Source of the DNA: Mercurialis annua
Taxonomy: Eukaryota; Streptophyta; Magnoliopsida; Malpighiales; Euphorbiaceae
Length of the DNA stretch: 64,000 nucleotides
Assembly: GCF_937616625.2 (NCBI RefSeq)
Contig: NC_065576.1
Span: forward strand, 24,536,628-24,600,627
Direction of reading: 5' to 3'
Shown: piece by piece, positions 11,101 through 24,600 of the stretch
Position numbering within the stretch: the first letter of the stretch is position 1
Layout of the letters: each line of letters opens with the position of its first letter
Made by a program: the position numbers and the translations under genes
Notes under the pieces: generated by a model
Databases searched by the model: none
What the model was told of the DNA's origin: nothing
Seen by the model: only the letters and a program-made list of their open reading frames with translations

Positions 11101-12850
11101 GAAAAGTAACAATAGATTAGTATGTCGCATCTCAAGTCTCTCTAACGCGTCATTCTGATTTCCTCAGTATGTTATAGTTTATACTACGCAAAGTGTGCCT
11201 GAAAAGTGACGCAAGATTAGTATGTCGCTTCTCAAGTCTTTTTAATGCGTCGTTCCAATTACTTAAGCATGGTTAGGTTATATTACCTAAAAAGTGACGC
11301 TAGATTAGTATGCCGTTTCTCAAGTCTCTTTTTCCGCGTCATTTCAATTACCTAAGCATGGCTAGGTTATATTACTCAAAGTGTGCGTTAAAAGTGATAA
11401 TAGATTATTATGTCGCATCTCAAGTCTATTGAACGCATTGTTCCGATTACCTAAGCATGGTTAGGTTATATTACGCCAAGTGTGCGTGAAAAGTGACGCT
11501 AGATTAGTATGTCGCGTCTCCATTCTCTTTAACGCGTTGTACCAATTACCTAAGCATGGTTAGGTTATATTACGCAAAGTGCGCGTGAAAAATGAAAATA
11601 GATTAGTATGTCTCAAGTCTATTTAACGCGTCGTTCCGATAACCTAGCCATGGTTAGGTTATATTACGCAAAGTGTGAGTAAAAAGTGACGCTAGATTAG
11701 TATGTCGCGTCACAATTCTCTAACGTGTTGTTTCGATTACCTAAGAATGGTTAGGTTATATTGCGCAAAGTGTGCGTAAAAAATGATAATAGATTAGTAT
11801 GTCGCGTCTCAAGTTTATTTAATGCGTCGATCCGATTACTTAAGCATTGTTAGGTTGTATTACGTGTGAAAAGTGACGCTAGATTATTATGTCGCGTCTC
11901 AAGTCTCTTTAACGCGTCGTTCTGATTACCTATGCATGGTTAGGTTATATTTCACAAAGTGTGCGTGAAAAGTGACGCTAGATTAGTATGTCGCGTCTCA
12001 AGTCTCTTTAACGCGTCGTTCTAATTACCTATGCATGGTTAGGTTATATTACGCAAAGTGTGCGTTAAAAGTGACGCTAGATTAGTATGGAACGTCTCAA
12101 GTCTCTTTAATGCGTCGTTTCGATTTCCATGCTTATGTCGCGTCAAAAGTCTCTCACGCGTCGTTCCAATTACATAGCCATAGTTAGGTTATATTACGCA
12201 ATGTGTGCGTGAAAAGTGACGCTAGATTAGAATGTTGCGTCTCAAGTCTCTTTAACGCGTCGTTCTGATTACCTAAGCATGGTTAGGTTATATTACGCAA
12301 ATTTTGCGTAAACACTGACGCTAGATTAGTAGGGCGCTTCTCAAATTGTTTTAACGCGTCGTTTCGATTGCCATTCTTATGTCGCGTCAAAAGTCTCTCT
12401 AACGGGTCGTTCCAATTACCTAAGCATGATTAGGTTATATTACGCAAAGTGTGTTAAAAGTACCGCTAAGTGACGCTAGATTAGTATGTCTTGTCTCAGG
12501 TCTATTTAACGCGTCGTTCCGTTTACCTAAGCATGGTTATCTTATATTACGCAAAGTGAGCGTGAAAAGTGACGCTAGATTAGTATGTCGCGTCTCAAGT
12601 TTCTTTATCACGTCGGTCTGATTACCATGGTTATGTTATATTACTCAAAGTGTGCGTGAAAAGTGACGCTAAATTAGTATGTCGCGTCTCAAGTCTCTTT
12701 AACGCGTCGTTCCGATTACCCAGGTATGGTTAGGTTATATTACGCAAAGTGTGCGTGAAAAGTGACAGCATATGTCACTTCTCAAGTCTCTCTAAGGCTT
12801 CGTTCTAATTACCTAAGCATGGTTAGGTTAATTACCTAAGCATGGTTAGG
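8132..12850 (+). repeat. 99 bp satellite array, orientation A
   Basis: This is a tandem array with start-to-start spacing of 99 bp (for example the palindrome-start 'atgg' at 8261, 8360, 8459 and 8558). Each unit runs from GGTTAGGTTATATTACGC through GTGCGTGAAAAGTGACGCTA and TTAGTATGTCGCGTCTCAAG to ACGCGTCGTTCCGATTACC, then a near-palindrome of the type CCTAAGCATGGTTAGG. Units differ from each other at many positions, mostly at CpG. A longer unit of about 147 bp recurs, in which a ~48 bp piece (ending in 'accatgcttatgtcgcgtc' type sequence) is inserted before the palindrome. No gene is present. The array is read left to right here and inverted from 12851 onward. Confidence 0.95.
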
Positions 12851-12855
12851 TAATC
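12811..12855. other. head-to-head junction where the satellite array reverses orientation
   Basis: Two copies of 'attacctaagcatggttagg' lie back to back (about 12808-12827 and 12831-12850). The second is followed by TAATCGGAACGACGCG, which is the orientation B continuation. The switch therefore happens at the end of the right arm of the near-palindrome. Confidence 0.85.
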
Positions 12856-13417
12856 GGAACGACGCGTTTGAGAGACTTATGACGCGACCTACTAATCTAG
12901 CGTCACTTTTCACGCACACTTTGTGTAATTTAACCTAACCATGCTTTGGTAATCTAAACAACGCATTAAAGAGACTTGGGAAGCAACATACTAATCTAGC
13001 GGAACTTTTCACGCACACTTTGCGTAATATAACAAAACCATGCTTAGGTAATCGGAACGACGCACTATAGAGACCTGAGACGCGACTTACTAATCTTGTG
13101 TCATTTTTCACTCACTATTTGCGTAATATAACCTAACCATGCTTAGGTAATCGGAACGCTACGTTAGAAAGACTTGTGACGCAACATGCTAATCTAGCGC
13201 CACTTTTCACGCACACTTTGGGTAATATAAGCTAACCATGCTTAGGTAATCGAAACGATGCGTTAAAGAGACTTGAGACACGACATACTAACCTAGTGTC
13301 ACTTTTCACGCACACTTTGTATAAAATAGCCTAACCAAGCTTAGGTAATCGGAAGGACGCGTTAAAGAGACTTGAGACGCAACATACAATATTGTCACTT
13401 TTCACGCACACTTTGCG
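12851..13417 (-). repeat. 99 bp satellite, orientation B, between the inversion and the P450 fragment
   Basis: About 5.7 monomers of the same satellite in reverse orientation (AACCTAACCATGCTTAGG followed by TAATCGG). This block closely matches 24.9-25.5 kb (shared features include 'aatttaacctaaccatgctt' and 'acttgggaag'), so it belongs to a duplicated block. It stops after CACTTTGCG at 13417. Confidence 0.95.
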
Positions 13418-14328
13418 AATTCGAAAAGAATCAAGAAAATGTATTGATTCCTCTAATAAGATCAAGAAAAGAAAACAAATTGAGCGAGAATCAAGAAACA
13501 GAGCAAAAAGCTTTGTTGTCATATGTTGATACATTGATGGATCTTGAACTTTCCTGATAACAAAAGAAAGCTTGAAGAACAAGAAATAGTTAGTTTATTA
13601 TCAGAGGTTTTTAACGGAGGTACAGAATCTACAACTGCAGCTCTGTAATGAATCATGGCAAATTTAATTAAGTATCCACAAATTCAAGAAAAGATGTACA
13701 TGGAAGTTAAAGAAGTAGTAAATGAAACCATAATAATCAAAGAAGATGATTTGCAGAAGATGCCATATCTAAAAGCGGTTGTTTTAGAAGGTCTCCGGCG
13801 GCATCCGCCGGCGCTTATGGTGGTGCCTCACGCAGTTAGTGAAGATACAATGCTAGAAAACTATGTGATACCAAAGAATGGGAGCGTAAACTTCATGGTC
13901 GCAGAGATGGGGTGGGATTCAAAGGTGTGGGCTGATCCGGCGGCGTTTAAGCCGGAGAGGTTCATGACCGGAGAAGTGTTTGATATGAGCGGAAGCAGAG
14001 AGATAAAGATGTTGCCATTTGGAATGGGAAGGAGGATGTGTCCTGGGTATGGCTTAGCAATGCTGCATTTGGAGTATTTTGTGGCTAATTTGGTGTGGAG
14101 TTATGAGTGGAGAGCAGTGAATGAAGATGACATTGATATGTCGGAGAAACACGAATTTTCTGTGGTCATGAAGTTTCCGTTGCAGGCTCAAATTATTTCT
14201 CGCCGAAGTTAAAAGTTCTTACAGTAAAATAAATCCAAATCTTTGCGGGTTATAGGAAAATAGGGAATAAAGATGACATTTATTTGTTGGAGAAGCTCCA
14301 ATTTTCCTTGGGTTGTTGTAATTCTATT
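13418..14328 (+). pseudogene. cytochrome P450 pseudogene fragment, CYP89A-like, C-terminal ~60 percent plus 3' UTR
   Basis: The fragment encodes the P450 C-terminal half. It starts with VLIPLIRSRKE and SYVDTLMDLEL, then the I-helix GGTESTTAAL, the ExxR motif in LEGLRRHPP, the PERF motif in FKPERF, and the haem-binding loop [12 protein letters not shown] with its Cys ligand. It ends with [16 protein letters not shown] at TAA 14210-14212. The motif set and wording ([24 protein letters not shown]) match CYP89A, a plant P450 family of the ER membrane. It cannot be functional: the N-terminal ~40 percent is missing, there is a one-base frameshift in a T run at about 13549-13552, and tandem stops TAA TGA lie at 13646-13651. 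At those stops the family has Gln-Trp, so two C:G to T:A transitions explain both. From 13655 to the end the frame is intact. About 115 bp of 3' flank with AATAAA at 14228 and 14266 came along, then satellite resumes. Confidence 0.88.
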
Positions 14329-14699
14329 CATAGGTAATAAGAACGACGCGTTAGAGAAACTTGTGACACGACATAAGCATGCTAATCGAAACGACGGGTT
14401 AAAGAGACTTAAGACGCGACATAGTAATATAGCGGCACTTTTCACTTACACTTTGCTTAATTTAACCTAACCATGCTTAGGTAATTGGAACGACGCGTTA
14501 GAGCGACTTGTGACGCGACATACTAATCTAGCGTCACTTTTCCACCACACTTTGCGTAATATAACCTAACCATGCTTAGGTAATCAGAATGTCGCGTTAG
14601 AGAGACTTCTGACGCAACTTACAAATCTAGCGTTACTTTTCACGCACACTTTGTGTAATATAACCTATCCATGCTTAGGTAATCGGAAAGACGCGTTAG

Positions 14700-15600
14700 A
14701 GAGACTTGTGACGCAGCATAAGGATGGTAATCAAAACGACGCGTGAAAGAGACTTAAGATGCGACATACTAATTTAGTAGAACTTTTAACGCGCGCTTGG
14801 AGTAATAGAACCTAACCATTCTTATTTAATCGGAATGACGCATTAGAGAGACTTAAGACGCGACATACTAATCTAGCGTCACTATTCTCACACTCTTTGC
14901 GTAATATAACCTAACAATTCTCAGGTAATCGGAACAACGCGTTAAAGAGACTTGTGACGCGACATACTAATCTGGCATCAATTTTCACGCGCACTTTGTG
15001 TAAATATAACCTAACCATGCTTAGGTAATCGGAACGACGCGCTAAAGAGACTTGAGAAGCGATATACTAATCTAGCGTCACTTTTCACGAAACTTTGTGT
15101 AATATAATGTAACCATGCTTACGTAATTGGAACAACGCGTTAAAGAGACTTGAGATGCGACATACTAATTTAGCAGCACTTTTAACGCGCACTTGGAGTA
15201 ATAGAACCTAACCATTCTTATTTAATCGGAACGAAGCGTTAGAGAGACTTAAGACGCGACATACTAATCTAGCAGCACTATTCTCGCACTCTTTGCGTAA
15301 TATAACCTAACAATGCTCAGGTAATCGGAACGACGCGTTAAAGAGACTTGTGACACGACATACTAATCAGGCATCACTTTTCACGCACAATTTGCGTAAA
15401 TATAACCTAACCATGCTTAGGTAATCAGAACGACGCGTTAAAGAGACTTGAGACGCGACATACTAATCTAGCCCCACTTTTCACGGACACTTTGTGTAAT
15501 ATAATGTAACCATGCTTAGGTAATCGGAACAACGCGTTAAAGAGACTTGAGATGCGATATACTAATAATACTTTAAACACACGCTTTGCGTAAAATAACC
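14700..15600. repeat. four-monomer higher-order repeat (about 396 bp, about two copies)
   Basis: The distinctive variants 'aacgcgcacttggagtaata', 'accattcttatttaatcgg' and 'actattctcgcactctttg' recur in the same order about 396 bp apart (near 14.78 and 15.18 kb, and near 14.88 and 15.28 kb). A related copy lies at 25.9-26.1 kb. This shows amplification in blocks of four monomers. Confidence 0.7.
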
Positions 15601-18600
15601 TAACAATGCTTAGGTAATCGGGACGACGCGTTAAAGAGACTTGAGAAGTGACATACTAATCTAGCGTCACTTTTCACGCACACTTTGCGCAATGTAATAT
15701 AACCATGCTTAGGTAATCGGAACGACGCGTTAAAGAGACTTATGACGTGGCATAATAATCTACCGTCACGTTTCCACCACACTTTGCGTAATAGAACCTA
15801 ACCATGCTTAGGCAATCAGAATGACACGTTAGAGAGACTTGTGACGCAATTTACAAATCTAGCGTTACTTTTCAGGCACAGTTTTCGTAATATAACCTAT
15901 CCATGTGTAGCTAATCGGAATGACGCGTTAGAGAGATTTGTAACGCGGCATACTAATATAGTGTCACTATTCTCGCACTCTTTGCGTAATATAACCTAAC
16001 CATGCTTAGGTAATCAGAACGACGCGTTAAATAGACTTGAGACGCGACATACTAATCTAGCGTCAGTTTTCTCGCCAACTTTACTTAATATAATGCAACC
16101 ATGCTTAGGTAATCAGAACGACGCGTTGAAGACACTTGTGACATGACATACTAATCTAGCCAGCACATTTAACGCGCACTTGGAGTAATATAACCTAACC
16201 ATTCATAGGTAATCGGAACGACGCGTTAAAGAGACTTAAGACGCGATATACTAATCTAGCGTCATTATTCTCGCACTCTTTGCCTATAACCTAATAATGC
16301 TAAGGCAATCAAAACGACGCTTTATATAGACTTCAGACGCGCCATACTAATCTAGTGTCGCTTTTCACGTACACTTTGTGTATGCTTAGGTAAACTTAAC
16401 GACGCGTTAAAGAGACTTGAGACGCGACATACTAATCTAGCGTCCCTTTTCACGCACACTTCGCGTAATATATAACCCAACAATGCTTAGGTAATCGAAA
16501 CGACGCGTGAAAGAAACTTGAAACGCGACATAATAGTCTAGCGTCAATTTTCACGCACATTTTGCGTAAAATAACCTAACCATGCATAGGTAATCGGAAC
16601 GACTCGTTAAATAGACTTAAGAAGCGACATACTAGTCTAGCGTCACTTTTCACGCACACTTTGTGTAACTTAACCTAACCATGCTTAGGTAATCGGAACA
16701 ACGAGTTAAAGGGACTTGTGAGGCGACATACTAATATAGCGGCACTTCTAACGCACACTTTGCGTAATATAACCTAACCATGCTAAGGTAATCGGAACAA
16801 CGCGTTAAAGAGACTTGAGACGTGACTTACTAACCTAGTGTCACTTTTCGCGCACTATTTGCGTATTATATCCTAACCATGCTAAGGTAATTAGAACGCA
16901 CGCTAGAGAGACTTGTGACGCAACATACTCATCTAGCATCAGATTTTATGCACACTTTCCGTAATATAACCGAACAATGCTTAGGTAATCGGAACGACGC
17001 AATGGAGAGACTTATGACACGACATAAAGATGGTAATCAAAACGACGCGTTAAAGAGACTTAAGACACGCCTTACAAATCTACCGTCACTTTTTACGCAC
17101 ACTTTGCGTAGTATAACATAACCATGCTCAGATAATCTGAACGACGCGTTAAATAGACTTGAGAGGCGACATACTAATCTAGCGTCACTTTTTCACGCAC
17201 ACTTTGCGTAATATAACCTAGCCATGCTTAGGCAATCGAAACGACGCGTTAAAGAGACTTGAGACGCGACATACTTATCTAGAGTTAGTTTTCACGCACA
17301 CTTTGCGTAATATAACTTAACCTAGGAACAACACTTGAGACGTGGCATACTAATCTAGCGTCTTTTTGCGAAAACTTTGAGTAATATAACCTAGCCATGC
17401 TTAGATTATCGGAACGACGCGTTAGAGAGACTTGTGACGTGAGATACTAATCTACCGTCGCTTTTCACGCGCACTTTGCGTAATATAACCTAACCATGGT
17501 TAGGTGATCGGAACGACCCGTTAGAGAGACTTGTGGCGCAACATAAGCATTGTAATAGAAACGACCTGTTAAAGACACTTGAGACGCGGCATACTAATCT
17601 AGCGACTTTTTGCGCAAACTTTTAGTAATATAACCTAACCATGCTTAGGTAATCGGAATGACACGTAAAAGAGACTTGAGACGCGACTTACAAACCTAGT
17701 GTCACTTATCACGAACTATTTGCGTAATATAACCTAACCATGCTTAGGCAATCGAAACGATGCGTTTAAGAGACTTGAGACGCGCTATACTAATCTAACG
17801 TCACTTTTTACGCAAACTTTGCATAATATAATCTAACCATTCTTAGGAAATCAGAACAACGCGTTAAAGAGACTCTAGACGCGACATACTAATCTAGCGT
17901 CACTTCTCACGTACACTTTGCGTAATATAACCTAACCATGCTTAGGTAATCCGAACAACGCGTAAAAGAGACTTGAGACGCGACATACTAATCTAACGTT
18001 ACTTTTCATGCGTACTTTGCGTAATATAACACAACCATGCTTAGGTAATCGGAACAACGCATTAAAGAGACTGGAGACGGAAAATACTAGTCTAGCGTCA
18101 CATTTCACGCACACTTTGCGTAAAATAATCTAAACATGCTTAGGTAATCGGTACGACGAGTTATAGAGACTTGAGATGCGACATACTAAGCTAGCGTAAC
18201 TTTTCACGCAGACTTCGCGTAATATAACCTAACCATGCTGAGCTAATCGGTACGACGCGTTAAAGAGACTTGTGACGAGACATACTAATCTAGCGGCACT
18301 TTTAACGCACACTTTGCGTAACATAACCTAACCATGCTTAGGTAATCGGAACGACGGGTTAAAGAGACTTGAGATGCGGCTTAATAATCTAGCGTCACTT
18401 TTCATGCACACTATAGATAATATAACCTAACCATGCTTAGGTAATTGGAATGAAGCTTTAGAGAGACTTGAGAAGCGACATACTAATATGTTGTCCCTTT
18501 TCACGCACACTTTGCGTAATATAACCTAACCATGCCTAGGTAATCGGAACGACGCGTTAACCCTCACCATGGTAATCAGACCGACGCGATTAAGATACTT

Positions 18601-21600
18601 GAGACGTGACATACTAATCTAGCGTCACTTTTCAAGTACACTTTGCGTAATAGATAACCATGCTTAGGTAATCGGAAAGACGCGTTAAACAGACTTGAGA
18701 CACGACATACTAATCTAGCGTCACTTTTCACGCACACTTTGCTAATATAACCTAACCATGCTTAGGTAACCGGAACGACGCGTTAAAGAGACTTATGATG
18801 CGACATACTAATCTAGTGGTAATTTTAACACACACTTTGCGTAATATAACCTAATCATGCTTAGGTAATTGGAACGACGCGTTAGAGAGACTTTTGACGC
18901 GACATAAGCATGGCAATGGAAACGACGCGTTAAAGAGACTTGAGACGCGACATAATAATCTAGTGTCACTTTTCACACACACTTTGTGAAATACAAACTA
19001 ACCATGCTTAGTTAATCGAAACGACGCGTTAAAGAGATTTGTGACGCGACATACAAATCTAGGGGCACTATTAACGCACACATTGCTTAATATAACCTAA
19101 CCTTGCTTAGGTAATCTGAACGACGTGTTAAAGAGACTTGAGACGCGACTTACTAATCTAGTGTGACTTTTCATGCACTATTTGCGTAATATTACCTAAC
19201 CATGCTTATGTAATCGGAACAACATGTTAGAAAGACTTGTGACGCAACATACTAATCTATCGTCACTTTTCATGCACACTTTGCGTAATATAACCTAATC
19301 ATGCATAGGTAATCGGAATGACGCGTTAGATAAACTTATGACGCGACACAAGGATGGTAATCGAAACGACGAGTTAAATAGACTTAAAACGCGCCATACT
19401 AATTTAGCATCACTTTTTATGCACACTTTGCGTAATATAACATAACCATGCTTAGATAATCGGAACAACGCGTTAAAGAGACTTGAGAGGCGACATACTA
19501 ATCTAGCTTCCTAACCATGCTTATGAAATCGAAACGACGCATTAAAGACGCTTGAGACACGACATACTTATCTAGCGTCAGTTTTTCACGCACACTTCGC
19601 GTAATATAACCTAACCATCCTTGGGTAATTGGAACGACGCGTTAAAGAGACTTGAGACACGACATAAAAATCTATCGTCACTTTTCACGCACACTTTGAG
19701 TAATATAACCTAACCATACTAAGGTAATCAGAACGACGCGTTAGAGAGACTTGTGACCGGAAAAACTAATTTAGCGTCACTTTTCACGCACACTTTGCGT
19801 AATATAACCTAACCATGCTTATGTAATCGGAATGACGCGTTAGCGAGACTTGTGACGCGACATAAGCATGGTAATCTGAATGATGCATTAAAGAGACTTA
19901 AGACGCGACATATTAATCTAGCGTCACTTATTCACGCACACTTTGCGTAATATAACACAACGATGCTTAGGTAATCGGAACAACGAGTTAACGAGACTTG
20001 TGACATGACATACTAATCTAGCGGCACTTTTAACGCACACTACACGTAATATAACCTAACCATGCATAGGTGACCGGAACGACGCATTATAGAGACTTTG
20101 TACGCGACTTACTAATCTAGTGTCACTTTCCACGCTCTATTTGCATAAGATAACCTAACCATGCATAGGTAATCAGAACGACACGTTAGAGAGACTTGTG
20201 AGGCAACATACTAATCTAGCGGTACTTTACGCGCATACTTTGCGTAATATAACCTAACAATGCTTAGCTAATCGAAACGACGCGTTAAAGGGACTTGTGA
20301 CGCGACATACTAATCTAGCAGCACTTTTAACGCACACATTGCGTAATAAAACACAACCATGCTTAGGTAATCGGAACGACGAGTTAAAGAGACTTGTTAC
20401 TTGACATACTAATCTACGGAACTTTTTAACGCACACTTTGCGTAATATAACCTAACCATGCATAGGTAACCGGAACGACGCGTTGTAGAGACTTGAGATG
20501 CGACTTACTAATCTAGTGTCACATTCCACGCTCTATTTGCGTAATATAACCTAAGCATGCTTAGGTAATCCAAACGACACGTTAGAGAGACTTTTGAGGC
20601 AACATACTAATCTAGCGTCACTTTACACGCACACTTTGCGTAATATAACCTAACCAGGGTAATCGAAACGATGCGTTAAAGAGACTTGTGACACGACATA
20701 CTAATCTAGCGGCACTTTAACACACACTTTTCGTAATATACCTAACCTAAGCTTGCTTAGGTAATAGGAACGACATGTATAGAGACTTGAGACGCGACTT
20801 ACTAATCTAGTGTGACTTTTCACGCACTATTTGCGTAATATAACATGCTTAGGTAATCGGAATGCCACGTTTGAGAGACTTGTGACGCAACATAGTAATC
20901 TACTGTCACTTTTCATGCACACTTTGCGTAATATAACCTAACCATGCTTATGTAATCGGAACGACGCGTTAGCGAGACTTGTGACGCGAGATAAGCATGG
21001 TAATCGGAACGACGCATTAAAGAGACTTGAGACACGACATACTAATCTAGCGTCATTTTTCACGCACACTTTCATAATATAACACAACCATGTTTAGGTA
21101 GTCGGAACGACGAGTTAAAAAGACTTATGACGTGACATACTAATCTGGCGGCACTTTTAACGCACACTTCGCGTAATATAACCTAACCAAGCATAGGTAA
21201 ACGGAACGACGCGTTATAGAGACTTGAGACACGACTTACAAATATAGTGTCACTTTCCATGCTCTATTTGCGCAATATAACCTAACCATGCGTAGGTAAT
21301 CAGAACGACACGTTAGATAGACTTGTGAGGCAACATACTAATCTAGCGGTACTTTACACGCAAACTTTCCCTAATACAACCTAACGATGCTTAGGTAATC
21401 AAAACGACGTGTTAAAGAGACTTGTGACGCGACATTCTAATCATGCAGCACTTTTAACGCACACTTTGCATAATATATCGCAACCATGCTTAGGTAATCG
21501 GTACGACGAGTTAAAGAGACTTGCGACGTGACATACTTAGCTAGCGGAACTTATTAACGTACACTTTGCGTAATATAACCTAACCATGCATAGGTAACCG

Positions 21601-24600
21601 GAACGACTCGTTATAGAGACTTGATACGCAACTTACTAATCTAGTGTCACATTCCACGCTCTATTTGCGTAATATAACCTAACCATGCTTAGGTAATCAA
21701 AACGATACGTTAGAGAGACGTGTTAAGCAACATACTAATCTAGCGTCACTTTATACGCACACTTTGCGTAATATAACATAACCATTCTTAGATAATAGTG
21801 ACGAAGCGTTAAAGAGACTTGAGAGGGGACATACTAATCTAGCGTCACTTTTCATGCACACTTTGCGTAATCTATGCTTAGGAAATCGGAACGATGCGTT
21901 AAAAAAACTTGAGACGCGACATACTTATCAAGCGTCACTTTTAACGCACAGTTTGCGTAATCTACTTAACCATTCTTAGATAATCGAACGACGGGTAAAA
22001 GAGACTTGAGACACGACATACTAATCTATCCTCACTTTTCACGCACACTTTGTGTAATATAACCTAACCATGCTTACGTAATCGGAACGACGCGTTAGCG
22101 AGACTTGTGAAGCGACATATGTATGGTAATCGAAACAACCCGTTAAAGAGACTTGCGACGCGCCATACTAATCTAGCGTGACATTTTACGCACACTTTAT
22201 GTAATATATGCTAACCATTCTCAGGTAATCAAAACGACACGTTAAAGAGACTTGAAACACGACATACTAATCTAGCGTCACTTTTCACGCACACTTTCCG
22301 TAATATAACCTAACCATGCTTCGTTAATCGGAACTACGCGTTAAAGAGACTTGAGACGCGACATACTAATCTAGCGTCATGTTTTACGCATTCTTTGCGT
22401 AATATAACATAACCGTGCATAGGTAATCGGAACGACGCGTTAAAAAGAGTTGAGACACGACATATTAATCTAGCGTCAGTTTTCACGCACACTTTGCGTA
22501 ATATAATCTAACCATGCCTAGGTAATCGGAACGACGCGTTGAAGAGACTTATGACGCACCATACTAATCTAGCGTCGCTATTCTCGCACTCTTTGCGTAA
22601 TATAACCTAACCACGGTTAGGTTATAATAATGACGCATAAAAGAGACTTGTGACCTGACATATAAATCTATTGCAATTTTTCACGCACATTTTGAGTAAT
22701 ATAACCTAACCATTCTTAGGTAATCGGAACAACGCGTTATATAGACTTGTGACGCAATATACTAATCTAGCGTCACTTTTCACGCACACTTTGTGTAATA
22801 TAACCTATCCATGCTTAGGTAATTGGAACAACTCGTTAGAGAGACTCGTGACGCGACAAAAGCATAATGCATTAAAGAGACTTGAGACGCGCCATACTAA
22901 TCAAACGTCACTTCTTACGCACACTTCGGGAAACCAAACCAAAGCATGCTTAGGTAATAAGAACGCGCTAAAGAGACTGTAGATGCAACATAATAATCTA
23001 GCGTCACTTTTCACGCACACTTTTGCGTAATATAACCTAACCATGCTTAGGTAATTGAACGACGCGTTAGAGAGACTTGTGACGTGACTTACTAATCTAG
23101 CGTCACTTTTGACGAACTCTTTACGTAATATAACCTGACCATGCTTAGGTAATCGGAACGACTCGTTAAAGAGACTTGTGACGGGACATACTAATCTAGC
23201 GTCCCTTTCACGCACAAGCATGGTAATTAAAACAATGCATTTAGAGAGACTTTTGATGCGACATAAGCATGGTAAGTGAAACAATGCATTTATGAGACTT
23301 GAGACGCGTCATACTAATGTAGCATCACTTTTCACGCACACATTGCGTAATATCCTAACCATGCTTAGGTAATAAGAATGACTCGTTAAAGACACTTGTA
23401 ACATGACATAAGCATGCTAATCAAAACGACGGGTTATAAGACTTGAGATGCGACATAGTAATTTAGCGTCACTTTTCAAGAAAACCAAACTAATATAACC
23501 TAACCATGGGGTAATCGTAACAACTCGATAAAGAGACCTGAAACGTGACATACTAATCTAGCATCACTTTTCACGCACTCTTTGCGTACTATAACCGAAC
23601 CATGCCTAGCTAATCGGAACGACACGTTAAAGAGACTTGAGACGCAACATAATAATCTAGCGTCAATTTTAACGCACACTTTGCGTAAAATAACCTAACC
23701 ATGGATGGGTAATCGGAACGACGCGTTAAAGAGAGTTGAGACGCGACATACTAATCTAGCGTCACTTTTCCCGCACACTTTGCATAAAATAACCTAACCA
23801 TGGTTAGGAAATTAGAACGACGCGTTATAGATGCTTGAGAAGTGACATATTAATCTAGCATCACTTTTCACGCACACTTAGCGTTGTATGACCTAACCAT
23901 GCTTAGGTAATCGGAACGACGCGTAAAAGAGACTTGTGACACGACATACTAATCTAGCGTCACTTTTGACGAACACTTGGTGTAATATAGCCTAACCAAC
24001 GTGTTAAAGCGACTTGAGACGCGACTTACTAATCTAGTGTCATTTTTCACGCACTATTTGCGTAATATAACCCAACCATGCTTAGGTAACCGGAACAACA
24101 CGTTATAGAGACTTGTGACACGACATAAGGAAGGTAATCGAAATGACGCGTTAAAGAGACTTAAGACGCGCCTTACTAATCTAGCGTCCCTTTTTAGGCT
24201 CACTTTGCATAATATAACATAACCATGCTTAGATAACCGGAACGACGCGTTAAAGAGACTTGAGAGGCGACATACTAATCTAGCGTCACTTTTCACGCAC
24301 ACTTTGCGTAATATAATCTAACCATGCTTAGGTAATCAGAACGACGCGTTAAAAAGACTTGAGACACGACATACTAATCTAGCGTCCGCTCACTTTGCTT
24401 AGTATAACCTAACCTTCCTTAGGTAATCGGAAAGACACGTTAAAGAGACTTAAGACGCGATATATTAATCTAGCGTCACTTTTCACGCACACTTTAAGTA
24501 AAACAACCAAACCATGCTTTGGTAATCGGAACGACGCGTTAAAGAGACTCGAGACACGACATACTAATCTATTGTAACTTTTCACGTACAGTTTGCATAA

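Noticed and set aside
13418..14328. Helitron-type gene capture of the P450 fragment
   Set aside because: No TC start, no CTRR end with hairpin at the borders, and 18 bp of target are missing, which does not fit Helitron insertion between A and T.
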